A stretch of 64,000 bases of DNA from Oscillatoria sp. CS-180 (GTDB lineage Bacteria > Cyanobacteriota > Cyanobacteriia > Phormidesmidales > Phormidesmidaceae), in assembly GCF_028330965.1 (NCBI RefSeq), contig NZ_JAQMUB010000067.1:1-64000 (forward strand), given 5' to 3'. Both the position numbers and the translations under genes were made by a program. A model generated the notes under the pieces. That model was given only the letters and a program-made list of their open reading frames with translations, was not told the origin of the DNA and did not search any database. Shown here piece after piece: positions 16,781 through 25,813 of this stretch. Numbering within the stretch: position 1 is the stretch's first letter; each line of letters begins with the position of its first letter.

Positions 16781-19700
16781 TCACTCTTTACCCAAAAGAG
16801 TCTGTCCTACTTCCTGAAAAGAGGGCCTCAGCCCACTGACTTCCTCGCTACTACTCTGCTGCTCCAGAAAATCTTCGTAGTCGTCAGGATAGGGTAAATT
16901 CGAGCAGGTACGACGGTATGACTCATCACCCAAATAGCGCTGCCATTCCAAAATAGTGAGATTACGAGTGAGTCGTTGGCATGCCTGAGCAATCAGATCT
17001 TCAGGATATGTATAGCGAACTTGGGCCGTAGCATCCCAACTGGCGGTTGCTACCCGCTTGCCATCGGGGCTAAAGGCCACTGATTGAACACCGCTATCAT
17101 GATTTAGACGAGCCAGTTCCACACCGCTGTCGGCGTCCCATACCCGCGCCGCAGCATCGAGACTGGCAGTAGCTACCCGCTCGCCATCGGGACTAAAGGT
17201 CACTGATTGGACAACGTCATCATGGTTGAGGCGGGCCACTTCTGTACCACTGGCCACATCCCATACCCGCGCCGTAGCATCAAAACTGGCAGTGGCTACC
17301 CGCTCACCATCGGGGCTAAAGGCCACTGATTGAACACCGCTATCATGATTTAGACGAACCAGTTCCACACCGCTGTCGACGTCCCAAATCCTTGCTGTAG
17401 CGTCACCACTAGCAGTGGCTACACGCTCACCATTGGGGCTAAAGGTCACTGCTTGGACAACGTCATCGTGGTTAAGGCGGGCCAGTTCCATACCATTGAA
17501 GGCATCCCATAGCCGTGCAGTTTTATCAAGACTGGCAGTAGCTACCTGCTTTCCATCAGGACTAAAGGCCACTGCTTGGACATCAAAATCATGGTTAAGA
17601 CGAGCCAATTCTGTACCGCTAAACGCATCCCATACCCGCGCTGTATCATCCAAACTGGCAGTGACCACTCGTTCTCCATCGGGGCTAAAGGTCACTGCTT
17701 GGACAAAACTATCATGATTTAAGCGAGCCAGTTCTGTACCACTGGCCGCATCCCAAATCCTTGCTGTAGCGTCACCACTAGCAGTGGCTACCCGCTCGCC
17801 ATCGGGGCTAAAGGCCACCGCCTGGACAACGCTATCATGATTTAGACGAACTAGTTCTGTGTCACTATTAGCGTTCCAGACCCGTGCAGTGTCATCGAAA
17901 CTGGCAGTGGCAACTTGCTCGCCATTGGGGCTAAAGGTCACTGCCTGGACAACGCTATCATGATCTAGACGAGCCATTTCAGTACTACTATTAGCGTTCC
18001 AGACCCGTGCAGTGTCATCGAAACTGGCAGTGGCAACTTGCTCGCCATCAGGGCTAAAGGTCACTGCTTGAACAGCACTGCCATGGTTGAGGCGAGCCAA
18101 TTCCGTACCAATGACGGCGTTCCAGACTCGTGCTGTAGCGTCCCCACTAGCAGTAGCTACTCGCTCTCCGTCAAGGCTAAAGACAACCGATTGAACAATA
18201 CCATCATGGTTGAGGCGGACCAGTTCTGCACCACTGACAACGTTCCATACCCGTGCTGTATTATCAAGACTGGTAGTAGCTACTCGTTCTCCATTAGGGC
18301 TGAAGGCAACCGATTGGACGGCGCTACCGTGGTTAAGACGAGCTAGTTCTGTCCCATCAGTAGCATCCCATATCCGCGCCGTAGCATCTCCACTAGCAGT
18401 AGCTACTTGCTCTCCATCAGGGCTGAAGGCAACCGATTGGACAGCGCTACCATGGCTAAGACGAGCTAGTTCTGTTCCATCAGTAGCATCCCATATCCGC
18501 GCCGTAGCATCTCCACTAGCAGTAGCTACTCGCTCTCCATCAGGGCTGAAGGCAACCGATTGGACAGCTTTCTCATGGTTAAGACGAGCCAGTTCTATAC
18601 CGTTGACAGAATTCCATATCCGCGCTGTGGCGTCCCAACTAGCAGTAGCTACTCGCTCTCCATCAGGGCTGAAGGCGATCGCTCGCACTTCAGAGGTGTG
18701 TTCTCCCAAAGCAATTCCCTGGGTTCCCAGTTGAATACTCAATTCATAGCGACCAATTTCTTGTGCTTTGTACGAACTAACAACAATTTCATAGTCACCA
18801 GTAGTAGGTAAAACAATATTCGCACCTGAATTCCAACCATCTAACCCATCGTCATCTGAGGCTATAAGCTGCCCCTCTTCGTTTAACAAATAGAGATATG
18901 TATCGAAATCATTGCTTTTAAGCTTAATGAATATCCGTTGCCCAGCCTCCCCGAATAACTTGTGAATGGCAAAATACCGCTCTTCAGATAGAGTTTCATC
19001 TGATAGTTTATTTTCGACGTGTTGATCCAGGTATTGACTTGTCTCCAGTTGACCTGAAAACTGCTGAATAGTGAGTGGATTAGCAGCAATATCGGCTAAC
19101 CTTTGCACAACCGCTAGACCATCGTTACTGATTGAAACCACTGCTGAGCTATCAGCACTAAACTTCAAAGTATTGACATTACTAGCATGGTTATAGATGA
19201 GACGAGTCTCTTCGGTTCTCAAATTCTGTAGAGTGATGGTCCCGTCATCGTTACCCATAGCTAGGTAACGACCATCAGGACTGAACGTTATGGAAGAAGC
19301 ATCTTTATAAAGAGCTAGTTGAGGAGCTAGCAGAGTATAGTGTCTCAATGCAGCATCTGCACTCCCTATAGAAATCGTTTCCTCAACAGCCAGAAAACGT
19401 TGAATTGCCTCCACTGCTAAAAGAATACTGGCAGGTAGTAAGTTGCCTCTCAGACGTCGAGTAGAGTCTGCCTGAGCTGCTAACTGTCTTGCTAAGGCGA
19501 TTTGCTGCTGCTTCTCAGCGCGCAGGGTTGCTTTTTCCGCGCTTTCGGTAGCTGCTTCAGCAACAATACGCCCCTCCTCTGCATCTTTCCTAGCCGCTGC
19601 CTCTGCTAGTCGGGCCTGCTCCGCACCAAGCCGCTGCTGTTCCGCAATTCGTCTCTGTTCCGCCTCTGAAAGACGGGCTATTTCTGCCTGCTGTTGCTGG

Positions 19701-21181
19701 GCTTCGGCTTGTTGTCGCTGTTCCTCAGCCTGTTGTGTTGCTATCTCAGCTTCCTGCTGCCGCTGTTCTGCAAGCTGCTGCTGTTTCTCAGCTTCGTCTA
19801 AAGCTACTTCCGCATTGCGAGCCTCTGCTTCAGCTCTTTGGGCTTCAGCTTCAGCTCTTGCAGCTTCGCCCTCAGCCCGATCGCGCTCCTCCTCAACATC
19901 CTCTAACGCAGCAGTCGCCCGTCCCCGCTCCCACAGCGCCCAAGTCATCAGCCCCCCCATTAACCCCATCAGTACAACGCTGGCGGCAATGGCTCCCTGC
20001 AAGCGCTTAATCCGCTTACGCCAGTTAACGGGTAAATTCTCCCGAATCCATTCCCCATCAAACACCGTGGCATAGATGTCGTTCCGTACCCGCAGCGTCC
20101 GATCCGCATCCTGCTTCACAATGCCCGACAGCTTCAGGTGCGATTTGATCGGCGATTGCTCCTCATCCTCAATCAGCCGACGTTTTCGCCAAATATCTCT
20201 ATAGGTCGTCAGCACGGCGTAAAGGTCGGGCGCCCGCTGGGTGAGCATATCGCGGACAAACTGCAAGTTGTTGTCGCGGTTGGCCATCGTACCGAAGAAG
20301 GTGGCGGCAACGATGTGGTCAATATCGTTGTTGGTTATTCGTCGTTCGTTATGGGTTATAGGCTGTAGGTTATGGGTTTCTGCCGATTTCTGATTTCTAA
20401 CTTCCAGCCCCTGGTTTCTGATGTCTTCGGTGACGGCTTGGCACAGGCGCTGGGTTAAGTAGGGGTGACCGCTGGTCCACTGCAATATTTGGGTCAGGAC
20501 CTGTTGGGCGTCGGGGTCGGGTAGGCCGAGGCCAGCGGCGAGGGGGGCGGCGTCTTGGGGGGTGAAGTCGGTAAGATCTACTCGCTGGCCGACGTTGAAG
20601 GGGGTGCGGCGAGAATCGCGGATCAGGTCAGCGGGGGTGGCGACGCCGATGAGGACGAAGGACAAGCGATGGAATTCGGGATTTTGGGCGCGGTCTGTGT
20701 AGAAGTAGCGCAGGGCGATAAAGAAGTCGTCGGTGAAGTCGAGGCTGAGGGTGGTGTCAATTTCGTCAATAAAGACCACCACGGGGCCGTCGATTTCGGT
20801 CAGCACCACCTCTTTGAAAAAGCGAGTGAGGCGTTGGGCAAACCCCAGATGGGCGCGGTCTTCCCACCAGTCCAGCAGGTCGGTATCCAGATCGAGCTGT
20901 TCTTCGATCTCGGTGAGCAGCCCCAAGTACCATTCTTCTTGAGAAACGCTAGCGCCAATGGGCTGGAGGTCAACGATCGCCGTACAAACATCCTCGTCCC
21001 GCAACTGCTCCGCCGTTCGCACCATCAGGCTGGACTTCCCCATCTGTCGCGGCGTCAGCACATAGGCAAAGGTGCGGCTGCGACAAAGCTCTAGCAGTTG
21101 CTGATCCGCCTGCCGAGGAATGTAAAGGCCGCTGCCGGCTTGCACGGTACCGCCGACGGTGTAGATGCTTTGCTGTGCCAT
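16781..21181 (-). CDS. AAA-like STAND NTPase with coiled coil, inserted PPC domain and WD40 repeats
   Basis: 1466 residues. Residues 1-370 are an AAA-like (AAA_35 type) NTPase: Walker A in TPRQMGKSSLMV (about 42-53), Walker B VVFIDEID (about 133-140). A transmembrane helix (about 388-408) is followed by a long Ala/Glu/Gln-rich coiled coil (about 412-590). Two degenerate WD-like units (about 645-720) precede an inserted pre-peptidase C-terminal (PPC)-like beta sandwich (about 725-822: FIKLKSNDFDTYLYLLNEEG, SDDDGLDGW, LPTTGDYEIVVSS). Then come 14 WD40 repeats of 41 residues (about 826-1390), enough for two seven-bladed propellers, and a 75-residue tail. The family joins ATP-driven switching to ligand sensing by repeats, often in conflict or signalling systems; function here is inference. 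The neighbour (21358-23208) has the same NTPase type plus TIR. Confidence 0.88.
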   Translation of the reverse strand: MAQQSIYTVGGTVQAGSGLYIPRQADQQLLELCRSRTFAYVLTPRQMGKSSLMVRTAEQLRDEDVCTAIVDLQPIGASVSQEEWYLGLLTEIEEQLDLDTDLLDWWEDRAHLGFAQRLTRFFKEVVLTEIDGPVVVFIDEIDTTLSLDFTDDFFIALRYFYTDRAQNPEFHRLSFVLIGVATPADLIRDSRRTPFNVGQRVDLTDFTPQDAAPLAAGLGLPDPDAQQVLTQILQWTSGHPYLTQRLCQAVTEDIRNQGLEVRNQKSAETHNLQPITHNERRITNNDIDHIVAATFFGTMANRDNNLQFVRDMLTQRAPDLYAVLTTYRDIWRKRRLIEDEEQSPIKSHLKLSGIVKQDADRTLRVRNDIYATVFDGEWIRENLPVNWRKRIKRLQGAIAASVVLMGLMGGLMTWALWERGRATAALEDVEEERDRAEGEAARAEAEAQRAEAEARNAEVALDEAEKQQQLAEQRQQEAEIATQQAEEQRQQAEAQQQQAEIARLSEAEQRRIAEQQRLGAEQARLAEAAARKDAEEGRIVAEAATESAEKATLRAEKQQQIALARQLAAQADSTRRLRGNLLPASILLAVEAIQRFLAVEETISIGSADAALRHYTLLAPQLALYKDASSITFSPDGRYLAMGNDDGTITLQNLRTEETRLIYNHASNVNTLKFSADSSAVVSISNDGLAVVQRLADIAANPLTIQQFSGQLETSQYLDQHVENKLSDETLSEERYFAIHKLFGEAGQRIFIKLKSNDFDTYLYLLNEEGQLIASDDDGLDGWNSGANIVLPTTGDYEIVVSSYKAQEIGRYELSIQLGTQGIALGEHTSEVRAIAFSPDGERVATASWDATARIWNSVNGIELARLNHEKAVQSVAFSPDGERVATASGDATARIWDATDGTELARLSHGSAVQSVAFSPDGEQVATASGDATARIWDATDGTELARLNHGSAVQSVAFSPNGERVATTSLDNTARVWNVVSGAELVRLNHDGIVQSVVFSLDGERVATASGDATARVWNAVIGTELARLNHGSAVQAVTFSPDGEQVATASFDDTARVWNANSSTEMARLDHDSVVQAVTFSPNGEQVATASFDDTARVWNANSDTELVRLNHDSVVQAVAFSPDGERVATASGDATARIWDAASGTELARLNHDSFVQAVTFSPDGERVVTASLDDTARVWDAFSGTELARLNHDFDVQAVAFSPDGKQVATASLDKTARLWDAFNGMELARLNHDDVVQAVTFSPNGERVATASGDATARIWDVDSGVELVRLNHDSGVQSVAFSPDGERVATASFDATARVWDVASGTEVARLNHDDVVQSVTFSPDGERVATASLDAAARVWDADSGVELARLNHDSGVQSVAFSPDGKRVATASWDATAQVRYTYPEDLIAQACQRLTRNLTILEWQRYLGDESYRRTCSNLPYPDDYEDFLEQQSSSEEVSGLRPSFQEVGQTLLGKE
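17010..18710 (-). repeat. Fourteen 123-bp in-frame tandem repeats (WD40 blades)
   Basis: The DNA encoding the 14 C-terminal WD40 units repeats every 123 bases with high identity, for example the blocks encoding VQSVAFSPDGERVATASGDAT. Variation concentrates at a few codons: the three after LNH (EKA, GSA, DGI, DSV, DSF, DFD, DDV, DSG) and the residue before D in ATAS.D (W, G, L, F). This is the pattern of recent amplification with diversification of exposed loop positions. Confidence 0.85.
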
Positions 21182-21204
21182 GGGGGGTTAGGGGGTGGTT
21201 GGGT

Positions 21205-21302
21205 GATGGGATGATGGAGTTTTGAATTTTGAGTTTTGAGTTTTGAATTCCTTAAAGTTGAGAACTCAAAACTGAGAACTCAAAACTAAGAACTGAGAAC
21301 TT
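21205..21302. repeat. AACTCAAAACT repeats forming an imperfect hairpin
   Basis: The spacer between the two STAND genes carries TTTTGAGTTTTGAGTTTTGAATTC and, after a short loop, GAGAACTCAAAACTGAGAACTCAAAACT. The arms are complementary over about 20 bases with mismatches. The same AACTCAAAACT unit recurs at 8905-8925, 29480-29505 and 35018-35048. It may act as a terminator or be a simple cyanobacterial heptamer-type repeat. Confidence 0.55.
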
Positions 21303-21357
21303 CTTTACTTGCGCATAGCCTTCGAATTGATCGTTCATATCTGTAACCCAAAATTCC

Positions 21358-23208
21358 TCAGCCTAAATGCTGCTGAAAATATTGCTCATAGAGCTGACAC
21401 CGGGGTAAAACTTCAACGCCGTTGCTGCTGCTGCGCTGGACGAGTCCTGCGCCTCGGAGCCGGAAAAAGACGCGCTCGTCGGCGCAGGTGTGGGTGTGGA
21501 TGACCTGGAGGAAGCCCTGCACCAGTTCGGGTTTGTCGTACATGCGAAAGAGGTGATAGCGCAAATGATCGCCGAAGGGACCGCGCTCTTTGTCGGCCTG
21601 ATCAAACAGGTCGTGGGTGCTCAGGGTTCCGGTGACCACCAGGTAAAGGGCTTTGCGGACTAGGTAGGGATGTCCATTGACAAGATCCATCAGGCGCTGA
21701 AGTTCCGACGCAGTGAGGGGATCGCCGTGGCGCTGGTTGAGGTCAGCCACCTGAGCAAAGTCAAAATCGGTGAGTTCGATGATTTGTCCCACATTAAAGG
21801 GGGACTGGTTGAGGTTGTCGATCAGCTGGTAGGGTTCGGTGGAGGTCACCAGGGCGAGGTCAAGCTGTTTCCAGGCGGGTTTAGTAGCGCGGTTGTTGTG
21901 CCAGCTCCGCAACATGCCAAAGAAATCGGACCGAAACTCCGTGTCAAACATGGTCTCCACTTCGTCCATCGCTAGCACGAGGGGAGCCGCTAGGGTGGGC
22001 AGCAGGTACCTGCCAACGTAGCGAGTGCAGCGCTGGGTGTTGCTGAGACGCCGTTTCCAGTACTCATCCACCTGATCCTCCAAGTCCAGCTCATCCGTGA
22101 GCCAGGCACAGAACTCGGGGAAAAACGTGTCGGGGTCGGTCAGCGAGGCCTGATCAAACAGTTGAAAGTCCAGAAAGGCCACCCGTTTCCCCTGCTCATG
22201 GGCTGTGCTCATCACCTGATTGAGCAAGGAACTCTTGCCCATCTGCCGAGGCCCTTTGATGGTAATGGTGACGCCCTGCTGCTGAATCGTGCTCTGGGCA
22301 ATCTGGTCAAACGATCGCGCCACATAAAACTGAGACTCCGGAGCCATCGTCCCCTCCGGTAGCTCTAGCGGCAGCGCCTGACGCGAGGACCGGGGTTGAG
22401 CCGAGGGGGTCGGGCGCGGCACGGCGACGGGTTTAGGAGCCTGAATAATTTGGGCTTTGTCGGCAGGCGTTGCCAGGGGCAGGGTGCCGCCTGTGAGGGC
22501 CTGCCGAAGCTCCTCTAAAAGACGCGGCGTGTCCGCCGGGGATTCCCAAAAGGCCCACTGAATCGGATCGAGATACACGCTGAGGGGATACTGGAACGGC
22601 TCTCGGTAAGCTAGCCGCACGGGCAGAATTTGGGGATGGCCGTGAGTCCGGGCAAACTCGTGGGCCATCTGCACTTCCCGCTGCACCATCTCGCTGCTCA
22701 CGGCGGGTTCCGACAGCAGCACAATTAGCGCTTCTGCCTGCTGAATTTCGTTGCGAATCTGCTCCACCCAGTTCGCCCCCACCGTCATCTGCTGATCAAT
22801 GAACACGGTGTATTGCTCACCCAACGCCTCACGCAGAGACAGCGCCAGGGGTTCATCTGGTTCCATTTCTCGCTTGTAGCTGATCACAAGACGGCCTAGC
22901 GAAGTCTCTATGCTGCTGACAGGAACCGGATCTTTATCCGATGCTGAAGGACGCGGCAGGTCCGGAACGTAGTCCACTAGCAGCTCATAAACCGCCACCA
23001 AACCACAACCGCCCTGCCCTTCGGCCCAACCTAGCAGCTCCCCCGTGCGCGTTCCCTGTTGTGTTTGAGCGGGAGAGACAATGCCCGCTGGAGGATTCAG
23101 CGCAAAGAGGATTTCGTCAAAATGAGCCGCAGGTAGCCCCTGCAAAGCCCGATAGAGCCGCAGCCGCTCAGCGCGATCGCCCTTGTTGTTTCTGGCTTTT
23201 GCAGGCAT
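21358..23208 (-). CDS. EAD-like / TIR / AAA-like STAND protein
   Basis: 616 residues from the ATG at 23208 (MPAKARNNKGDR); the longer frame upstream lacks coding character. Residues 12-80 (LYRALQGLPAAHFDEILFAL, ...LLGWAEGQGGCGL) look like a cyanobacterial effector-associated adaptor domain. Residues 105-240 are a TIR domain: VISYKREMEPDEPLALSLRE, FIDQQM, and SSEMVQREVQMA, where Glu178 sits where TIR NADases carry their catalytic Glu. A Pro-rich linker leads to an AAA-like NTPase (285-616) with Walker A GPRQMGKSSLL (319-329) and Walker B LVLAMDEVE (410-418). TIR-STAND proteins in bacteria often deplete NAD+ after activation; that activity is inferred here. Same strand as and upstream of the WD40 protein, sharing its NTPase type. 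Confidence 0.85.
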   Translation of the reverse strand: MPAKARNNKGDRAERLRLYRALQGLPAAHFDEILFALNPPAGIVSPAQTQQGTRTGELLGWAEGQGGCGLVAVYELLVDYVPDLPRPSASDKDPVPVSSIETSLGRLVISYKREMEPDEPLALSLREALGEQYTVFIDQQMTVGANWVEQIRNEIQQAEALIVLLSEPAVSSEMVQREVQMAHEFARTHGHPQILPVRLAYREPFQYPLSVYLDPIQWAFWESPADTPRLLEELRQALTGGTLPLATPADKAQIIQAPKPVAVPRPTPSAQPRSSRQALPLELPEGTMAPESQFYVARSFDQIAQSTIQQQGVTITIKGPRQMGKSSLLNQVMSTAHEQGKRVAFLDFQLFDQASLTDPDTFFPEFCAWLTDELDLEDQVDEYWKRRLSNTQRCTRYVGRYLLPTLAAPLVLAMDEVETMFDTEFRSDFFGMLRSWHNNRATKPAWKQLDLALVTSTEPYQLIDNLNQSPFNVGQIIELTDFDFAQVADLNQRHGDPLTASELQRLMDLVNGHPYLVRKALYLVVTGTLSTHDLFDQADKERGPFGDHLRYHLFRMYDKPELVQGFLQVIHTHTCADERVFFRLRGAGLVQRSSSNGVEVLPRCQLYEQYFQQHLG

Positions 23209-23479
23209 GGATAATGGAGGCCCATGAAGGCAGGACGCTTTTCTCCGTCCATCATAGGTGAAGTTACGGAGACGGTCAGCCGCATAACGCGATGGAGATA
23301 TTAAAAAAATGTGCCATTGAGGTCGCAGTCCCTCAATGTCTGATCCCTTAGGCAACAGTCGGTCTAAGCGTCAGTTGACAAGGCTTCTGACTGCTGTTTG
23401 CAATGGAATACAAGGCAATTGCTCGGCTTCGTTAAAGCGGGGACTGGAGGAAAATATTGATTGATGACGCCTTAGAGGA

Positions 23480-24856
23480 CTAAAGCAATAACTCCGGTTT
23501 GACGGGTAAAACGACGGTGACCTCGGTGCCTTGGTTGGGAGTGCTCTGGAGGTGAATGTCGCCGTGGTGGTTCTCGACGATGACTTTAGCGATCGCCAAC
23601 CCCAATCCCGATCCGGTGGCGGCGGAACGCTGGCGAGCCGGGTCAGCCCGATAGAAGCGATCGAACACGTGGGGCAGCGCTTCCTTGGCAATCCCCATCC
23701 CGTTGTCCTTCACCTTAATCTGGATCGCTGGCAGACTCTGGAGACGGCCTTCAGCAAAGCTGACCACAACGTCACCGTGGTCGGGGGTATATTGCAGACT
23801 GTTGCTAATTAGATTGGTGAATAGACGGGTCAGCTGATCGGCATCTCCCAACACAGTCCAGGTGGCCTGTGCCGTTGCTGTTCCCGGATCATCGACTAGG
23901 GCCAGCAGGACGTTCTCGCAGGCTTGGCATGTGAGCGAGATCGCCTTGTTATCAGCAATGGCACTCTGCTCCTCAATCACGTCTGCTAGCAGCAGCGGCA
24001 AATCGACGGGTTCTTCCTTCAGAGGGGCTAACCCCCCCTCCTGCCGAGCTAAGAACAGCAAATCATCAACCAACCGACCCAGACGACGAGTCAGCCGCTC
24101 AATCACGTGGAGATGCTGCTGTTGAGCCTCCTCGTCCGTGTCCAGTTCCGCCAGCGCCACCTGCACATTGGTCTGAATGACCGCAATGGGATTCCTTAAC
24201 TCATGGGAGGCGTCCGCTGTGAACTGCTTAAGCTGATGGTAAGAGTCCCGTACCGGGGCGATCGCAATGCCCGACAGCAGCCAGCCCACCGTCGCCACGG
24301 CTGCCACCATCAGACTGATGCCCAACGACAGGTCTTGCAGTAGCTGACGACTGGGTTTCGTCACCTCAAACCAGGGATGACTGACCCGCAAATAGCCCAA
24401 AATCTGGTTGCCCGCCACCACTCGTTCCGTGACCTGACGCACCACCTGCTGATCACTGACATGCACCGTTTCCCCCGAAGGATTAACCTTAATGGCTAGA
24501 TCAAGCGGCTCTGAAAGTGTAGACCACAGCAGCTTTCCCGTTGGACTGAACCATTCCAAATCAATGTGGTCGTCTTCGTTCGTGGGGGCGCTGTCTCGAA
24601 AGCTAGCTTCAATATTGACCCGCATCGGCGGCTCTACCATGCCGATGGCCGTCAGCACACGATCGCCCACCGCCCCACCTGGTTCGATGACTAGCGATCG
24701 CTGCACAATCTCCACCACGTGGTTGAGGGTGTCATCCACTCGCTCCACCAGCGTCGTGCGAACGTACCAGTAAACCCCGCTGGCAAACACCAACAGCACC
24801 ACCGCGGTTACCGTTGTGTACCAGAGGGCTAAGCGTCTGCGAGTTGTTTGAAACAT
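23480..24856 (-). CDS. Membrane sensor histidine kinase
   Basis: Two-component sensor of 458 residues. Start at the ATG ending at 24856 (a TTG precedes it). TM1 is about residues 13-33, a periplasmic sensor domain about 34-175, TM2 about 177-200. The HisKA domain has FTADASHELRNPIAVIQ with the phospho-acceptor His218, and the HATPase domain has the N box (LFTNLISNSLQYT), G1 (VKDNGMGI), F box (FDRFYR) and G2 (GSGLGLAIAK). No response regulator is adjacent, so the partner is elsewhere. The HEAT-repeat gene lies 55 bases upstream on the same strand and may share its transcript. Input signal unknown. Confidence 0.93.
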   Translation of the reverse strand: MFQTTRRRLALWYTTVTAVVLLVFASGVYWYVRTTLVERVDDTLNHVVEIVQRSLVIEPGGAVGDRVLTAIGMVEPPMRVNIEASFRDSAPTNEDDHIDLEWFSPTGKLLWSTLSEPLDLAIKVNPSGETVHVSDQQVVRQVTERVVAGNQILGYLRVSHPWFEVTKPSRQLLQDLSLGISLMVAAVATVGWLLSGIAIAPVRDSYHQLKQFTADASHELRNPIAVIQTNVQVALAELDTDEEAQQQHLHVIERLTRRLGRLVDDLLFLARQEGGLAPLKEEPVDLPLLLADVIEEQSAIADNKAISLTCQACENVLLALVDDPGTATAQATWTVLGDADQLTRLFTNLISNSLQYTPDHGDVVVSFAEGRLQSLPAIQIKVKDNGMGIAKEALPHVFDRFYRADPARQRSAATGSGLGLAIAKVIVENHHGDIHLQSTPNQGTEVTVVLPVKPELLL

Positions 24857-24911
24857 CAAGGGGTTGGGGATGAAGATGCTTCAATTGTGCCTTGACGCGG
24901 TGGGGTTGAGC

Positions 24912-25586
24912 TTAGCGATCGTGATCGTGGAGGCGTTGCAGAGAAATGCGAGCGGCTTGAGCAACTTGGGGGTGGGCATCTCGCTCTAAAAAGCGCAGGG
25001 CCGATTCAGTCTTAGGAGCAGGCAGATGGCCCAACGCTTCCGCCAATCGTTGACGCACCAGCCAATCTTCAGACTGGGCAAAGTTGAGAATATCTTCCAC
25101 AGCGCTAACGTCGCCAATCTCACCGATCGCGGCGATCGCGGCCTGCTGAATGACGACCTCCTCACACTGCAAAGCTTCTACGAGGACGTCATGGGCACGG
25201 GGGTCCTTGAGATTGCCCAGCGCCACTGCGGCACTGAAGCGCACCAGCCAATCCGTATCCTCATAAAAGGCCCGCACAAGGACTTCAAACGCCCGGGGAT
25301 CTTCCAAATAGCCCAAAGCACCCGCTGCATCCGCCCGAATACCATAGTCGGGATCAGTTTCAACCAGCTTCACGAGAATGTCGTAAGTTTCCTCGTCCGG
25401 CTTTAGCCCCATCGCAAACACAGCCATCGATCGCACCTGCAGATTGGAATCATTGATCACTTTTCTCACGAGAGGAGCTGCTGTCTCAGCCTCAACGTTC
25501 CGCAGCATAGCCAGTGCCAACATGCGGTCTCTAGAACTCTCGCTCTCCAGCTGTGTAGAAATGTTTTCAAGATCCAGGGATGTCAT
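24912..25586 (-). CDS. HEAT-repeat protein
   Basis: 224 residues composed of about six HEAT-like helical repeats of roughly 31 residues (for example VRSMAVFAMGLKPDEETYDIL, IRADAAGALGYLEDPRAFEVL, VRFSAAVALGNLKDPRAHDVL). The pattern is shared by phycobilin lyase-like and NblB-like proteins of cyanobacteria, but the bilin-lyase family features are not distinct enough to assign chromophore attachment. No membrane segment or signal peptide. It could be a scaffold. Upstream of and possibly co-transcribed with the histidine kinase. Confidence 0.85.
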   Translation of the reverse strand: MTSLDLENISTQLESESSRDRMLALAMLRNVEAETAAPLVRKVINDSNLQVRSMAVFAMGLKPDEETYDILVKLVETDPDYGIRADAAGALGYLEDPRAFEVLVRAFYEDTDWLVRFSAAVALGNLKDPRAHDVLVEALQCEEVVIQQAAIAAIGEIGDVSAVEDILNFAQSEDWLVRQRLAEALGHLPAPKTESALRFLERDAHPQVAQAARISLQRLHDHDR

Positions 25587-25813
25587 AATTCAGTCCAATT
25601 TTCACAAAACTTTACTTTGTTGTATTCATAGTAACGGTTTTTCTGGAAAGTCTGCTAACCGCCAAAGGATGATATTCGAAAACGCCTTCACCCCTCCTCA
25701 GCGTCAGCTGACAGCTTTGCGCCAACAGATTTGCTTAGACATGAAATAAGACTGTCGGTAAACTGCGATAACCTCAGGCGGCTGGGTTAAGTAATCTGAT
25801 ATACAAGGCAGCT

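Noticed and set aside
17010-18710. Regular 123-bp repeats suggesting a CRISPR-like or satellite array
   Set aside because: The units are in frame, contiguous with no spacers, and encode WD40 blades.
17415-18734. Plus-strand open frames of 100-174 residues opposite the WD40 array
   Set aside because: They mirror the repeat on the other strand and have Ser/Arg/Thr-rich periodic sequence without any family features.
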